NCBI GenBank assembly: GCA_046331225.1
Contig: JAXLRF010000014.1
Location: forward strand, 41,078-105,077
Length of the DNA stretch: 64,000 nt
Direction of reading: 5' to 3'
DNA from: VFMC01 sp046331225
Lineage (GTDB): Bacteria > Actinomycetota > Acidimicrobiia > Acidimicrobiales > Ilumatobacteraceae
Shown here: positions 7,797 through 18,126 of the stretch, piece after piece
Numbering within the stretch: position 1 is the first letter of the stretch
Layout of the letters: every line of letters starts with the position of its first letter
Program-made: the position numbers and the translations under genes
Notes under the pieces: generated by a model
The model's database searches: none
Told to the model about the DNA's origin: nothing
What the model saw: only the letters and a program-made list of their open reading frames with translations

Positions 7797-10267
7797 CCGT
7801 GGAACCCGGCACGCCGCGAGGCCGACTGCGCGTCTACCTCGGCGCGGCCGCAGGCGTGGGCACCACCTACGCGATGCTCGACGAGGCGATCCGCCGCGAG
7901 GCGCGCGGCACCTCGGTGATGGTCGGGTGCGTGGTCACCCACGGCCGCCGGTTCACCGAGGAGCGGCTCGCTCGGCTCACCCATGGTTCGAGCGCCCCCG
8001 AGCGACTCGACGTCGACGCGATCGTGGCGGCACGGCCCGACGTGGTGCTGGTCGACGAGCTCGCGCACCGCAACCCGGCCGGCGCCGCACGCGAGCACCG
8101 TTGGCAGGACGTCGAGGTGCTGCTCGACCACGGCATCGACGTGATCACCACGCTCAGCGTGCAGCACATCGACTCGCTCGCCGACACGGTGCGCGAGATC
8201 ACGGGTCGGGTGCCCGACGAGCTGGTGCCGGACGAGCTGCTGGGGCGCACCGACCAGATCGAGATCGTCGACATCTCGCCCGCCGCGATCCGGCGGCGCA
8301 TCGCGCACGGCAACGTGTTCGCGCCCGACGAGTTGCAACCGTTCGACGCGGACCTGTTCAACAGCGACGCGTTCGCCGCGCTGCGTGCGCTGATGATGTT
8401 CTGGATGGCCGATCGCCTGGCGGCCGGCCCGGACGATCCGAGAGGTGCCCGCGAGCGGGTGGTCGCGGCGGTGACGGACAGCCCCACGGCCGACGTGGTG
8501 TTGCGCCGCGCCGCCCGCCTGGCGCATCGCTCGCGCGCCCCACTGCTCGGCGTGCACGTCGTGCCCACACGCGAGCGCGACGACGGCGCGGCCCGTGCGG
8601 CGCGCCGCCTGCGCGTCGAACGCCTCGGCGGCACCTACCACGAGACCACCGGTGACGACGTCGGCGTCGCACTGCTGTCGTTCGCCGAGGCCGAGCACGC
8701 CACCCAGCTGGTGCTCGGCACCGCCGCGGCCCCGTGGTGGTCGCGCCCGTTCCGCCGCACCGTGGTGGAGCAGGTGCTGCACGACGCCCGCACCGTCGAC
8801 GTGCACGTCGTGTCGATGGCCGGTCACGACACCAGCGGCCGTCGTCCCTCGATGCCGGGCACCGTGTCGTTCCGCCGGCGCGTCGTCGCCGCGGCGCTCG
8901 GTGCGCTCCTCCTCGCGGTGCTGACGATCGTGCTCGTGAGCTCGCGCGATCAGCTGTCGGTGGCGACCGCGCTCGCGCTCTACCTGCTCGCCGTCGTGGC
9001 CATCACCGCGGGTGGCGGGCCATGGCCAGGGCTCGCCGCCGCCGTGATCGCACCACTGCTGGCCAACTGGTACCTGATCCCGCCGTACCACACGTTCCGC
9101 GTGGCCGACGGCGAGAACCTGCTCGAGCTGCTGGTGTTCGTGTCGACGGCGTCGATCGTGTCGTGGTTCGTGTCGATCGCGTCGCGCCGTGCGCTCGAGG
9201 CGCAGCGCGCCCAACGCGAGGCGGCGACGCTGGCGTCGCTGACGGGTTCGGGCAACCTCGAGCTGCCCGAGGTGATCGTCGAGCAGCTGCGGCGCACCTT
9301 CCACCTCGACGGCGTCGCCGTGCTGGCCGAGGAGGGCCGTACCCCCGACGTGCTCGCCGCGACCGGGGACGCGCCGGTCGACGTGCGCAGCGCCGACCTG
9401 GTGGCGCCGCTGGCGAGCGGCTACGTGGTGGCCGCGACCGGGCGCCCGCTCAGCCCGGACGATCATCGGGTGCTGCGCGCCTTCCTCGGCCAGCTGTCTC
9501 GCGCGTTCGAGCAGCAGCGGTTGCGCGAGATCGTGGCCGAGGCCGATGCCCTCGCCCGTGCCGACGAGTTGCGCACGGCGATGCTGCGCGCCGTCTCGCA
9601 CGACCTGCGCTCGCCGCTGTCGGCCATCAAGGCGTCGGTGTCGAGCCTGCGCCAACCCGATGTCGACTTCCCGCCCGACGTGCGCGACGACTTCCTCGAA
9701 TCCATCGAGATCGAGACCGATCGACTCACCACGATCATCACCAACCTGCTCGACATGAGCCGCCTCGAGGCCGGAGTGCTGCGGCCGGTGCTGCGGGCAC
9801 TGTCGCTCGAGGAGGTCGTCCCGGGGGCGTTGCACGGCCTCGGTGCGCGAGGCGGTGGGGTGGTGGTCGACCTGCCGGCCGACCTGCCCGAGGTGCAGGC
9901 CGACCCGGCGTTGCTCGAACGCGTGGTGGCCAACCTGGTCGGCAATGCGGTGCACTGGTCACCGCCCGACCGTCCGGTGCGGGTGCGGGCACACACGAGT
10001 GGACGCGACGTGCAGCTGCACGTGATCGATCACGGGCCCGGCATCCCGGTGGCGCAGCGTTCGGTGGTGCTGCAGCCCTTCCACCGGCTCGACGACTCGG
10101 CCACCGGCGGCGGGCTGGGGCTCGGCCTCGCGATCGCCGACCGGCTCGTGGCCGTGATGGGCGGCGAGCTCGCGCTGCGCGACACGCCCGGTGGCGGCCT
10201 GACCGTGGTGGTGGTGCTCCCGTCCGCGCACCCGGCCGCCGCACCTGATCGACTGGGGGAGCCATGA
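7793..10267 (+). CDS. kdpD: Second KdpD-like sensor kinase with degenerate Walker A
   Basis: The 824-residue paralogue of the KdpD at 3650 has the same order of domains: KdpD domain, universal-stress-like domain, four membrane spans (about 365-465), GAF-like region, HisKA with His603 in AVSHDLRSP, and ATPase with GLGLGLAIAD. The Walker A reads GAAAGVGTT: the catalytic lysine is replaced by Thr24, so nucleotide binding by the N-terminal domain is probably changed or lost, while the kinase core looks intact. Start is GTG 7793 (GTGA overlap); GTG 7799 is possible. It overlaps the second kdpE by ATGA. Confidence 0.92.
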   Translation: MTVEPGTPRGRLRVYLGAAAGVGTTYAMLDEAIRREARGTSVMVGCVVTHGRRFTEERLARLTHGSSAPERLDVDAIVAARPDVVLVDELAHRNPAGAAREHRWQDVEVLLDHGIDVITTLSVQHIDSLADTVREITGRVPDELVPDELLGRTDQIEIVDISPAAIRRRIAHGNVFAPDELQPFDADLFNSDAFAALRALMMFWMADRLAAGPDDPRGARERVVAAVTDSPTADVVLRRAARLAHRSRAPLLGVHVVPTRERDDGAARAARRLRVERLGGTYHETTGDDVGVALLSFAEAEHATQLVLGTAAAPWWSRPFRRTVVEQVLHDARTVDVHVVSMAGHDTSGRRPSMPGTVSFRRRVVAAALGALLLAVLTIVLVSSRDQLSVATALALYLLAVVAITAGGGPWPGLAAAVIAPLLANWYLIPPYHTFRVADGENLLELLVFVSTASIVSWFVSIASRRALEAQRAQREAATLASLTGSGNLELPEVIVEQLRRTFHLDGVAVLAEEGRTPDVLAATGDAPVDVRSADLVAPLASGYVVAATGRPLSPDDHRVLRAFLGQLSRAFEQQRLREIVAEADALARADELRTAMLRAVSHDLRSPLSAIKASVSSLRQPDVDFPPDVRDDFLESIEIETDRLTTIITNLLDMSRLEAGVLRPVLRALSLEEVVPGALHGLGARGGGVVVDLPADLPEVQADPALLERVVANLVGNAVHWSPPDRPVRVRAHTSGRDVQLHVIDHGPGIPVAQRSVVLQPFHRLDDSATGGGLGLGLAIADRLVAVMGGELALRDTPGGGLTVVVVLPSAHPAAAPDRLGEP

Positions 10268-10953
10268 GCCGGATCCTGTGCGTCGAGGACGAACCGCAGC
10301 TGCTGCGCACCCTCGGCGCCAATCTGCGCGCCCGCGGGTACGAGGTCGACCTGGCCGACACGGGCGAGCGCGGCCTCGAGCTGGCCAAGGCCAACAAACC
10401 CGACGTCGTGCTGCTCGACCTGGGCCTGCCCGGCATCTCGGGGCTCGAGGTGATCCGACGCCTGCGCCACTGGACCACCGTGCCGATCGTGGTGCTGTCG
10501 GCACGCGACAGCGAGTTCGACAAGATCGGCGCCCTCGACGCCGGTGCCGACGACTACGTGTCGAAGCCGTTCGGCATGGGCGAGCTGCTCGCACGGCTGC
10601 GCGCCGCGCTCCGGCGGCCCGTGCCCGCCGAGGAGCCCCCCGACGTGGTGACGGCCGACTTCACCGTCGACCTGGCGGCCCAGCGGGTGATCACCCCGTC
10701 GGGTGACGCCAAGCTCACGCCCACCGAATGGCACCTCGTCGAGGTGCTGGTCCGCAAGGCCGGCCGCCTCGTGCCGAGCCGCGAACTGCTGCAGGCGGTG
10801 TGGGGGCCGCAGTACGGCGACGAGACCAACTACCTGCGGGTGCACATGGCGCACATCCGCCGGAAGCTCGAGCCCGAGCCCAGCCGTCCCCGCTACTTCC
10901 ACACCGAGGCGGGCATGGGCTACCGGTTCGAGCCCCCCGCCGACCCGGCGTGA
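10264..10953 (+). CDS. kdpE: Second KdpE-like response regulator
   Basis: The 229-residue OmpR-type regulator has receiver pocket CVEDE, phosphoacceptor Asp52 in LLDLGLPG, lysine in YVSKPFGMGE and a winged-helix domain with KLTPTEW and HMAHIRRKLE. It resembles the first KdpE closely, in line with duplication of a kdpDE pair. Its start overlaps the kdpD stop (ATGA). It is followed by a second copy of the GGCGCTAAGA element and the KimA-like transporter, a likely target. Confidence 0.93.
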   Translation: MSRILCVEDEPQLLRTLGANLRARGYEVDLADTGERGLELAKANKPDVVLLDLGLPGISGLEVIRRLRHWTTVPIVVLSARDSEFDKIGALDAGADDYVSKPFGMGELLARLRAALRRPVPAEEPPDVVTADFTVDLAAQRVITPSGDAKLTPTEWHLVEVLVRKAGRLVPSRELLQAVWGPQYGDETNYLRVHMAHIRRKLEPEPSRPRYFHTEAGMGYRFEPPADPA

Positions 10954-10968
10954 AGGTCGTTCAGGTGC

Positions 10969-10995
10969 GGCGCTAAGAGATCGTTAACGTCCACG
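10969..10995 (+). promoter_or_regulatory. Candidate KdpE operator/promoter, copy 2
   Basis: Matches the element at 6950-6976: GGCGCTAAGA is identical, the centre differs at a few positions, TAACG is shared and CCACG/TCACG follow. It lies 53 bases before the KimA-like gene, a plausible promoter distance. Confidence 0.5.
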
Positions 10996-11002
10996 ACCCT
11001 CG

Positions 11003-11020
11003 CACTGCCGAGCGGCAGTG
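11003..11020 (+). terminator. Short hairpin between kdpE2 and kimA
   Basis: CACTGCCG and CGGCAGTG form a perfect 8-bp stem closed by a two-base AG spacer. There is no T-run. It could weakly terminate kdpE2 transcripts or lie in the leader of the permease gene. Confidence 0.4.
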
Positions 11021-11047
11021 TGTGCCCTGACCGGTCGTCCGGCACCT

Positions 11048-12916
11048 ATGGCAGCACTCAAACGCATCCTCATCGGCAAGCCGCTCTCGAGCGCCGACGA
11101 ACACCACCAACGCCTCAGCAAGAAGATCGCCCTGCCGGTCTTCGCGAGCGACGCGATCTCGTCCACCGCCTACGCGACCGACGAGATCCTCGTCGTCATC
11201 GTGCTGCAGGCGGGTGTGGGTGCCACGGCGTTCCGGCCGTTGCTCCCGATCGCGATCATCGTCTGCATCCTGATGGCGATCGTCGTCACCTCGTACCGGC
11301 AGACCATCCACGCCTACCCGTCGGGTGGCGGCGCCTACATCGTGAGCCGCGAGAACCTCGGCTCGACGCCGGCGCTCGTCGCCGGCTCGTCACTGCTGGT
11401 CGACTACATCCTCACGGTCTCGGTGAGCGTGGCCGGTGGCGTGCTGGCCATCCGGACCGCGACGGGGTTCGACACGAAGTGGACCGTGCTGGTGTGTCTG
11501 CTCTGCGTGTTCGTGATGACGGTCATGAACCTGCGCGGCGTGAAGGAGTCGGGAGCGGCCTTCGCCGGCCCGACGTACTTCTACATCACCATGCTGATCG
11601 TGCTGATCGGCACCGGCTTGTGGCGCATCTACGTGCAGCACGTCGGACCGATCCCGGAGCGGCTGCTCAGCCCCGAGGCGATCGAGGCGAGCAAGGCCAC
11701 CGGGACCCTCGGGCTCATGATGCTGCTCCGGGCGTTCTCGTCGGGCGCCGTCGCGCTCTCGGGCGTCGAGGCCGTGTCCAACGGTGTGCCGGCGTTCCAG
11801 AAGCCCGAGGCCAAGAACGCCGCCACGACCCTGATGTGGATGGGCGGCATCCTCGGCAGCTGCTTCTTCGGCGTGTCGGTGCTGGCCTCGCACCTGCGGC
11901 CGTTCCGCGGCGAGAACGACGGCAACGGCCTCGGCCTGATGGCGGAGTACCTCTACCACGGCAAGGGCGTCATGTTCTGGCTGACGATGATCGCCACGTT
12001 CATGATCCTGATCCTCGCCGCCAACACGGCCTACGCCGACTTCCCGCGGCTCGCCTCGATCATCGCCCGTGACGGCTACTTGCCCCGGCAGTTCTTCAAC
12101 CGGGGTGCTCGCCTGGTGTTCTCGAACGGCGTGCTGTTCCTGGCCGTCGTCGCGAGCGTGCTGATCGTCGCCTTCAACGGCGACATCTCGAAGCTGATCC
12201 CGCTGTACGCGTTCGGTGTGTTCACCGGCTTCACGCTCAGCCAGACCGGCATGGTGCGCCACCACCTGAAGCACCGCGAGCCGCACTGGCAGGTGGGCAT
12301 GGTGATCAACGCGATCGGCGCGGTGACCACCGGCCTGATCGCCGTGATCGTCGTGGTGTCGAAGTTCACCGAGGGTGCCTGGATCCCGGCGGTGCTCATC
12401 CCGATCATGGTGGCGATCTTCAAGTCCATCGGCCGCCACTACGAGAAGAGCCGAGCCTCGGTGCACGCCGAGCCCGGCTACTGGCCGCGCCGCGAGACCC
12501 ACACGATGGTGGTGCTCGTCGGTGGTATCAACAAGGGCGTGCTCCACGGCATCCAGTACGCGAAGTCGCTCAACCCCGAGCGGATCATGGCCGTCACCGT
12601 CGCGAGCGACGACGAGGACCGCCAGCGCATCGAGCAGCAGTGGGCCGACTTCGACGTGCCGATCGAGCTGCACACCGTGTACTCGCCGTACCGCGAGCTC
12701 ACCCGCCCGGTGCTCGAGTTCCTCGACGAGGTCGACGCCCGGTACACCGACGACATCATCACCGTCGTCATTCCCGAGTTCGTCACGTCGTGGAGCTCGC
12801 AGTGGCTCCACAACGGCAGTGCCTTCGCGCTCAAGGCGAAGCTGCTGCACCGGCCGCACACCGCCGTCGTGTCCGTGCCGATCCACATGCACGACGGCGT
12901 GGTCGAGGAGGTCTGA
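11048..12916 (+). CDS. KimA-like potassium permease (APC superfamily)
   Basis: The 622-residue product matches the KimA/YdaO type of amino-acid/polyamine/organocation transporters, which import potassium. Seen are the family N-terminus RLSKKIALPVFASDAISS followed by TAYATDEIL, about twelve membrane spans (residues ~30-465), and a cytoplasmic tail (~480-622) that looks like a universal-stress fold, the part that binds c-di-AMP in Bacillus KimA. I chose ATG 11048 because MAALKRILIGKPLSS starts the family similarity; an ATG 30 bases upstream is in frame. Two RCK proteins follow at 3-base spacing, which supports potassium as substrate. Confidence 0.85.
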   Translation: MAALKRILIGKPLSSADEHHQRLSKKIALPVFASDAISSTAYATDEILVVIVLQAGVGATAFRPLLPIAIIVCILMAIVVTSYRQTIHAYPSGGGAYIVSRENLGSTPALVAGSSLLVDYILTVSVSVAGGVLAIRTATGFDTKWTVLVCLLCVFVMTVMNLRGVKESGAAFAGPTYFYITMLIVLIGTGLWRIYVQHVGPIPERLLSPEAIEASKATGTLGLMMLLRAFSSGAVALSGVEAVSNGVPAFQKPEAKNAATTLMWMGGILGSCFFGVSVLASHLRPFRGENDGNGLGLMAEYLYHGKGVMFWLTMIATFMILILAANTAYADFPRLASIIARDGYLPRQFFNRGARLVFSNGVLFLAVVASVLIVAFNGDISKLIPLYAFGVFTGFTLSQTGMVRHHLKHREPHWQVGMVINAIGAVTTGLIAVIVVVSKFTEGAWIPAVLIPIMVAIFKSIGRHYEKSRASVHAEPGYWPRRETHTMVVLVGGINKGVLHGIQYAKSLNPERIMAVTVASDDEDRQRIEQQWADFDVPIELHTVYSPYRELTRPVLEFLDEVDARYTDDIITVVIPEFVTSWSSQWLHNGSAFALKAKLLHRPHTAVVSVPIHMHDGVVEEV

Positions 12917-12919
12917 CCG

Positions 12920-13585
12920 ATGCACGTGATCGTGGTGGGCTGCGGGCGAGTGGGCTCGTCCGTGGCGAAGGATCTGGTCGAGCAGGGCCACGACGTGGTC
13001 GTCATCGACCGCAAGGCCGACTCGTTCCGGCGGCTCGGGGACGACTTCCCCGGCCGCACGATGGTGGGCATCGGCTTCGACCGTGACGTGCTCGAAGAGG
13101 CCGGCATCGCACCCGAGGCCGCCGTGTGCGCGGTGACCAGCGGCGACAACTCCAACATCCTGATCGCCCGCGTGGCGCGCGAGACATTCGGGGTGCAGCG
13201 TGTGGTCGCTCGCATCTACGACCCCAAGCGCGCGGTCGTGTACGAGCGCCTCGGCATCCCCACCGTCGCGTCGGTCGCCTGGACCAGTGCGCGAGTGCAG
13301 CGAGCGATCCTGCCCCACGGCGCCGAACTCGAGTGGACCGACCCGACGTCGGAGTTCGTGCTCGTCGAGCGTCGCGTGCGCAGCAAGGGTGCCGGTCACT
13401 CCGTCGCGGAGCTCGAAGCGCCGGGGGCTCGCGTCGCGCTGCTCACGCGCAGCGGGCACCCGCAGATCCCGTCGACGTCGACGCTGCTGCAGGAGGACGA
13501 CGTGATCCAGGTGATGGTGAGCGCGAGCGGTGTCGCCGCGCTCGACGCCGTGCTCGACGGCCAGGTGGAAGGAGCGCACCGATGA
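12920..13585 (+). CDS. TrkA/CeoB-type potassium regulatory protein (RCK), first
   Basis: The 221-residue single-unit RCK protein has an N-terminal Rossmann domain with nucleotide loop GCGRVG (about residues 7-12) and acidic VVIDRK at the end of strand two, plus a C-terminal TrkA_C domain (VAELEAPGARVALLTRSG). Such proteins gate Trk/Ktr potassium channels by binding NAD(H) or ATP. No TrkH/TrkG channel is present here; the upstream gene is a KimA-like permease. It overlaps the next gene by ATGA. Confidence 0.9.
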   Translation: MHVIVVGCGRVGSSVAKDLVEQGHDVVVIDRKADSFRRLGDDFPGRTMVGIGFDRDVLEEAGIAPEAAVCAVTSGDNSNILIARVARETFGVQRVVARIYDPKRAVVYERLGIPTVASVAWTSARVQRAILPHGAELEWTDPTSEFVLVERRVRSKGAGHSVAELEAPGARVALLTRSGHPQIPSTSTLLQEDDVIQVMVSASGVAALDAVLDGQVEGAHR

Positions 13586-14247
13586 AGGTGATCATCGCCG
13601 GTGCCGGCAGCGTGGGCCGTTACATGGCCGGGCAGCTGGCCGATTCGGGACACGACGTCACGTTGCTCGACCAGGACCCGTCGGTGCGACAGCGCCACAA
13701 GTCGCTCGACGGACGTGTGCAATGGGCCTTCGGCGACGGGTGCGAGATCGACACCCTCGGTCGCATCGGTGGCGCCGACGTCGACGTCGTCGCTGCGGTC
13801 ACCGGCGACGACGAGGACAACCTCGTCATCTCGCTGCTCGCCAAGCAGGAGTTCGGCGTGCCCCGCGTGGTGGCCCGCGTGAACAACCCCAACAACGAGT
13901 GGATGTTCAACGACATGTGGGGCGTCGACGTGTCGGTGTCGACCCCGCACCTCCTCACCGGTCTGGTCGAGGAGGCGGTCAGCGTCGGTTCGTTCGTGCG
14001 CCTGCTGTCGTTCGCCCACGGCGCGGCGAAGCTGGCCGAGGTGACCCTCGCCGAGAACTCGCCCGCGATCGGACGCGAGATCGTGCAGCTCGGACTGCCG
14101 CGCGAGTGCACCATCGTGGCGCTGCTGCGCCAGGGCCAGGTGGTGGTGCCACGTGGCGACACCGTGCTGCACCGCGGCGACGAGGTGGTGGTGCTGGTGA
14201 CCGGCGATGCCGAGGCCGACGTACGCCAGGTGCTGGTGGGCGGCTGA
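13582..14247 (+). CDS. TrkA/CeoC-type potassium regulatory protein (RCK), second
   Basis: Second 221-residue RCK protein, with loop GAGSVG, TLLDQD and a TrkA_C domain (VTLAENSPAIGREIVQL). In mycobacteria the pair is called CeoB/CeoC and acts together. It starts in the stop codon of the first RCK gene, so equal amounts of the two proteins are likely, consistent with a hetero-oligomeric ring. Two single-domain proteins together match one tandem TrkA. Confidence 0.9.
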   Translation: MKVIIAGAGSVGRYMAGQLADSGHDVTLLDQDPSVRQRHKSLDGRVQWAFGDGCEIDTLGRIGGADVDVVAAVTGDDEDNLVISLLAKQEFGVPRVVARVNNPNNEWMFNDMWGVDVSVSTPHLLTGLVEEAVSVGSFVRLLSFAHGAAKLAEVTLAENSPAIGREIVQLGLPRECTIVALLRQGQVVVPRGDTVLHRGDEVVVLVTGDAEADVRQVLVGG

Positions 14248-14248
14248 C

Positions 14249-14584
14249 GTGTCGATCCTGCGCCGTCGCTCGAAGGACGCGCACACCGCGGTCGACGCGG
14301 CGCTCGGACCCCACCCCGACCGGATCGCGATCGGCGAGGCCCCCGCACGTCGCCGCGTCGTGGTGGAGGGGCAGGTGGTGCGCATGCGTGCCCGCCCCAC
14401 CTCGGGTCAACCGTCGCTGGCCGTGACCATCTCGGACGACACCGGATCGATCACCGCCGTGTGGACCGGCCGGCGCGCGATCGGCGGCATCACGCTCGGC
14501 CGCAAGCTGCGCATCGAGGGCGTCGCCGCGCACGCCGGCGACACGCTCGAGTTCACGAATCCGGCCTACACGCTGCTGCCCTGA
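14249..14584 (+). CDS. Small OB-fold nucleic-acid-binding protein
   Basis: The 111-residue product, starting at GTG 14249 one base after the RCK gene, has an OB-fold core: VVVEGQVVRMRARP, then SLAVTISDDTGSITAVW, then ITLGRKLRIEGVAA. Similar small proteins occur beside trkA genes in actinobacteria and resemble the RecG/RPA-type anticodon-binding fold; what they do there is unknown to me. Its last 32 bases overlap the end of the convergent otsB gene. Confidence 0.75.
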   Translation: MSILRRRSKDAHTAVDAALGPHPDRIAIGEAPARRRVVVEGQVVRMRARPTSGQPSLAVTISDDTGSITAVWTGRRAIGGITLGRKLRIEGVAAHAGDTLEFTNPAYTLLP

Positions 14585-15325
14585 GCTCGAGCACCCGCGC
14601 GAGCAGCTGACCCACCTCGGGAACGCCCGCCACCCGGTGGTGCGCGGCCGTGGGCCCCTGGCCCACCTTCACGGACACGTCGAGCGGGCCGTCGAGCACC
14701 CCGAACGCGTCCTCGTCGGTGAGGTCGTCACCGATGAACAGCACCGCCGCCGCGGCGAGTTCGTCGCGCAGCCGCGCCAGCGCACGACCCTTGTCGCCGC
14801 GGGTGACACCGAACTCGAGCACGTCCTTGCCGGGTCGCACGCGCACGCCCGACATCGCTCCCACACCCGTGAGCACCGACGCCTGCACCTCGCCCGCGAC
14901 CTCGGGATCGACCGCACGCGTATGGAACGCCACGCCCGCCGGCTTGGTCTCGACGCGAGCGCCGGGCACCTTGCCCGCCACCGCTTCGAGCATCGAGGTG
15001 ACCGTCGCCAGCGTCTCGGCCGCGTCGTGGTCGAAGCCCTCGACGACGCCGTCGACCAGTTCGGCACCGTGCGAGCCGATGAGCACCGCACGGTCGCCCA
15101 GACGGCTGAGCGAGCGGAGCTCGTCGAGCGCGCGGCCCGACACGATCGCCACGTGCACCCCGGGCAACGCCGACAGCTCGCGCAGCACCTCGATCGACGG
15201 GGCCCAGGGCCAGGCGCGGGCCGGGTCGTCGACCAGCTCCGCGAGCGTGCCGTCGTAGTCACTCGCGACGAGCACCACGTCGGCATTGGCGAGCCGGCGC
15301 AGGGCCTCGTCGAGCTCGGCGTCGC

Positions 15326-15329
<4 letters not shown>
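14553..15329 (-). CDS. otsB: Trehalose-6-phosphate phosphatase
   Basis: OtsB removes phosphate from trehalose-6-phosphate in the last step of trehalose synthesis. The 258-residue protein is a HAD phosphatase: nucleophile motif SDYDGTLAEL near residue 24, IVSGRALDEL, the GSHGAE loop, KPAGVAFHTR, and the magnesium-binding FIGDDLTDEDAF. Its start overlaps the otsA stop (ATGA), so the two are co-translated. The 3' end runs 32 bases into the convergent OB-fold gene. Trehalose as an osmolyte fits a neighbourhood devoted to potassium and osmotic balance. Confidence 0.94.
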
Positions 15330-16771
<1,442 letters not shown>

Positions 16772-16833
16772 ACCGGGACCGGTTCCCCGTTCGGGTGATC
16801 GACAAACCAGGCTCCTGCCACCAGAGTGCACCG

Positions 16834-18126
16834 ATGAGTCCCGACACGGCGCTCCGTCCGTCCCGCATGACCGCGACCGACTCCACCGCGCCCACCTCGA
16901 CCGTCTCGCTCGCCGCCTTCCTCGAGGGTCGGCTCGAGCCGGCGCTCGACGGCGAGGAGCCGCACGATCTCGACGGGCCGGTGCTGCTCGTCGGCACGCG
17001 CAAGGGTGCGTTCGTGGTGGGCGGCGACGGCGCACGCGAGCGGTGGGGGATGACGCCGCCGATGTTCCTGGGGCACGTGGTGCAGCACCTGGTGCTCGAC
17101 CCGCGCGACGGGCGCACCCTCGTCATGGCATGCCGCACGGGGCATCTCGGGCCCACCGTGTTCCGCTCGACCGACCTGGGCGCCACGTGGACCGAGGCGT
17201 CCCGTCCGCCGGCGTTCGATCCGGGCGACGTGCACGGTCGCGCCGTGCGCGCGGTGTTCTGGCTCACCCCGGGACACGCGAGCGAGACCGGCACCTGGTA
17301 CGCCGGCACCTCGCCGCAGGGCCTGTTCCGGTCGAGCGACGGCGGCGACACGTGGCAGGCCGTGCGCGGGTGGAACGACCACGCGAACTGGGGCACGTGG
17401 GCCGAGTGGCCCGACACCGAGGGCACACCCGACGGCTCGCTGCTGCACTCGGTGCTGATCGACCCGCGCGACCCGGCGCACCTGTACATCGGCCTGTCGG
17501 GCGGCGGCGTGTTCGAGTCGACCGACGCCGGTGGCGACTGGCGCCCGCTCAACGAAGGCAGCACCGTCGACTTCCTGCCCGATCCGAACCCCGAGTTCGG
17601 CCAGGACCCGCACTGCGTGCGCATGCACCCGCTGCAGCCCGACCGGCTGTACCAGCAGAACCACTGCGGCATCTACCGGCTCGACCGGCCCGAGGGCCGC
17701 TGGCACCGGATCGGCGATCACATGCCTCGCGACGTGGGCGACATCGGCTTCCCGATCGAGCTGCACCCGCGCGATCCCGACACCGCCTGGGTGTTCCCGA
17801 TGGACGGCACCGACGTGTGGCCGCGCACCAGCCCCGACGGCCGCCCCGCTGCGTACGTGACACGCGACGGCGGCGAGAGCTGGACCCGCCAGGCCACCGG
17901 GTGGCCCGCGCGGGGATGGTTCACCGTGAAGCGGCAGGCGATGTGCAGCGACGGCCGCGACCCGCTCGGGCTGTACGTCGGCACCACCAGCGGCGAGATC
18001 TGGGCGAGCGCCGACGAGGGCGAGACCTGGCGCTGCATCGCCGCCCACCTGCCCGAGATCTACAGCCTCGAGTGCGCGAGTCCGAGCCCGAGCCCGGGCG
18101 CGGCCGACGCATCGGCGCCATCGTGA
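16834..18126 (+). CDS. BNR/sialidase-like (sortilin-type beta-propeller) repeat protein
   Basis: The 430-residue protein has several Asp-box type repeats (FRSTDLGATWTE, FRSSDGGDTWQAV, FESTDAGGDWRP, VTRDGGESWTR, ASADEGETWRC), each a turn of a beta-propeller as in sialidases and VPS10/sortilin proteins. No signal peptide is evident, so it is probably cytoplasmic, and no sialidase catalytic set can be confirmed. ATG 16867 is an alternative start. It overlaps a MoaD-like gene by GTGA; the pairing suggests a shared but unknown function. Confidence 0.8.
   Translation: MSPDTALRPSRMTATDSTAPTSTVSLAAFLEGRLEPALDGEEPHDLDGPVLLVGTRKGAFVVGGDGARERWGMTPPMFLGHVVQHLVLDPRDGRTLVMACRTGHLGPTVFRSTDLGATWTEASRPPAFDPGDVHGRAVRAVFWLTPGHASETGTWYAGTSPQGLFRSSDGGDTWQAVRGWNDHANWGTWAEWPDTEGTPDGSLLHSVLIDPRDPAHLYIGLSGGGVFESTDAGGDWRPLNEGSTVDFLPDPNPEFGQDPHCVRMHPLQPDRLYQQNHCGIYRLDRPEGRWHRIGDHMPRDVGDIGFPIELHPRDPDTAWVFPMDGTDVWPRTSPDGRPAAYVTRDGGESWTRQATGWPARGWFTVKRQAMCSDGRDPLGLYVGTTSGEIWASADEGETWRCIAAHLPEIYSLECASPSPSPGAADASAPS

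Noticed and set aside
10996..11047. c-di-AMP (ydaO-type) riboswitch before the KimA-like gene
   Set aside because: The space between the promoter-like element and the ATG is about 50 bases, too short for that riboswitch, and only one small hairpin is visible.
14553..14584. Frameshift at the otsB 3' end
   Set aside because: The convergent 32-base overlap with the OB-fold gene is open in both frames and both products have normal ends; an ordinary overlap is simpler.
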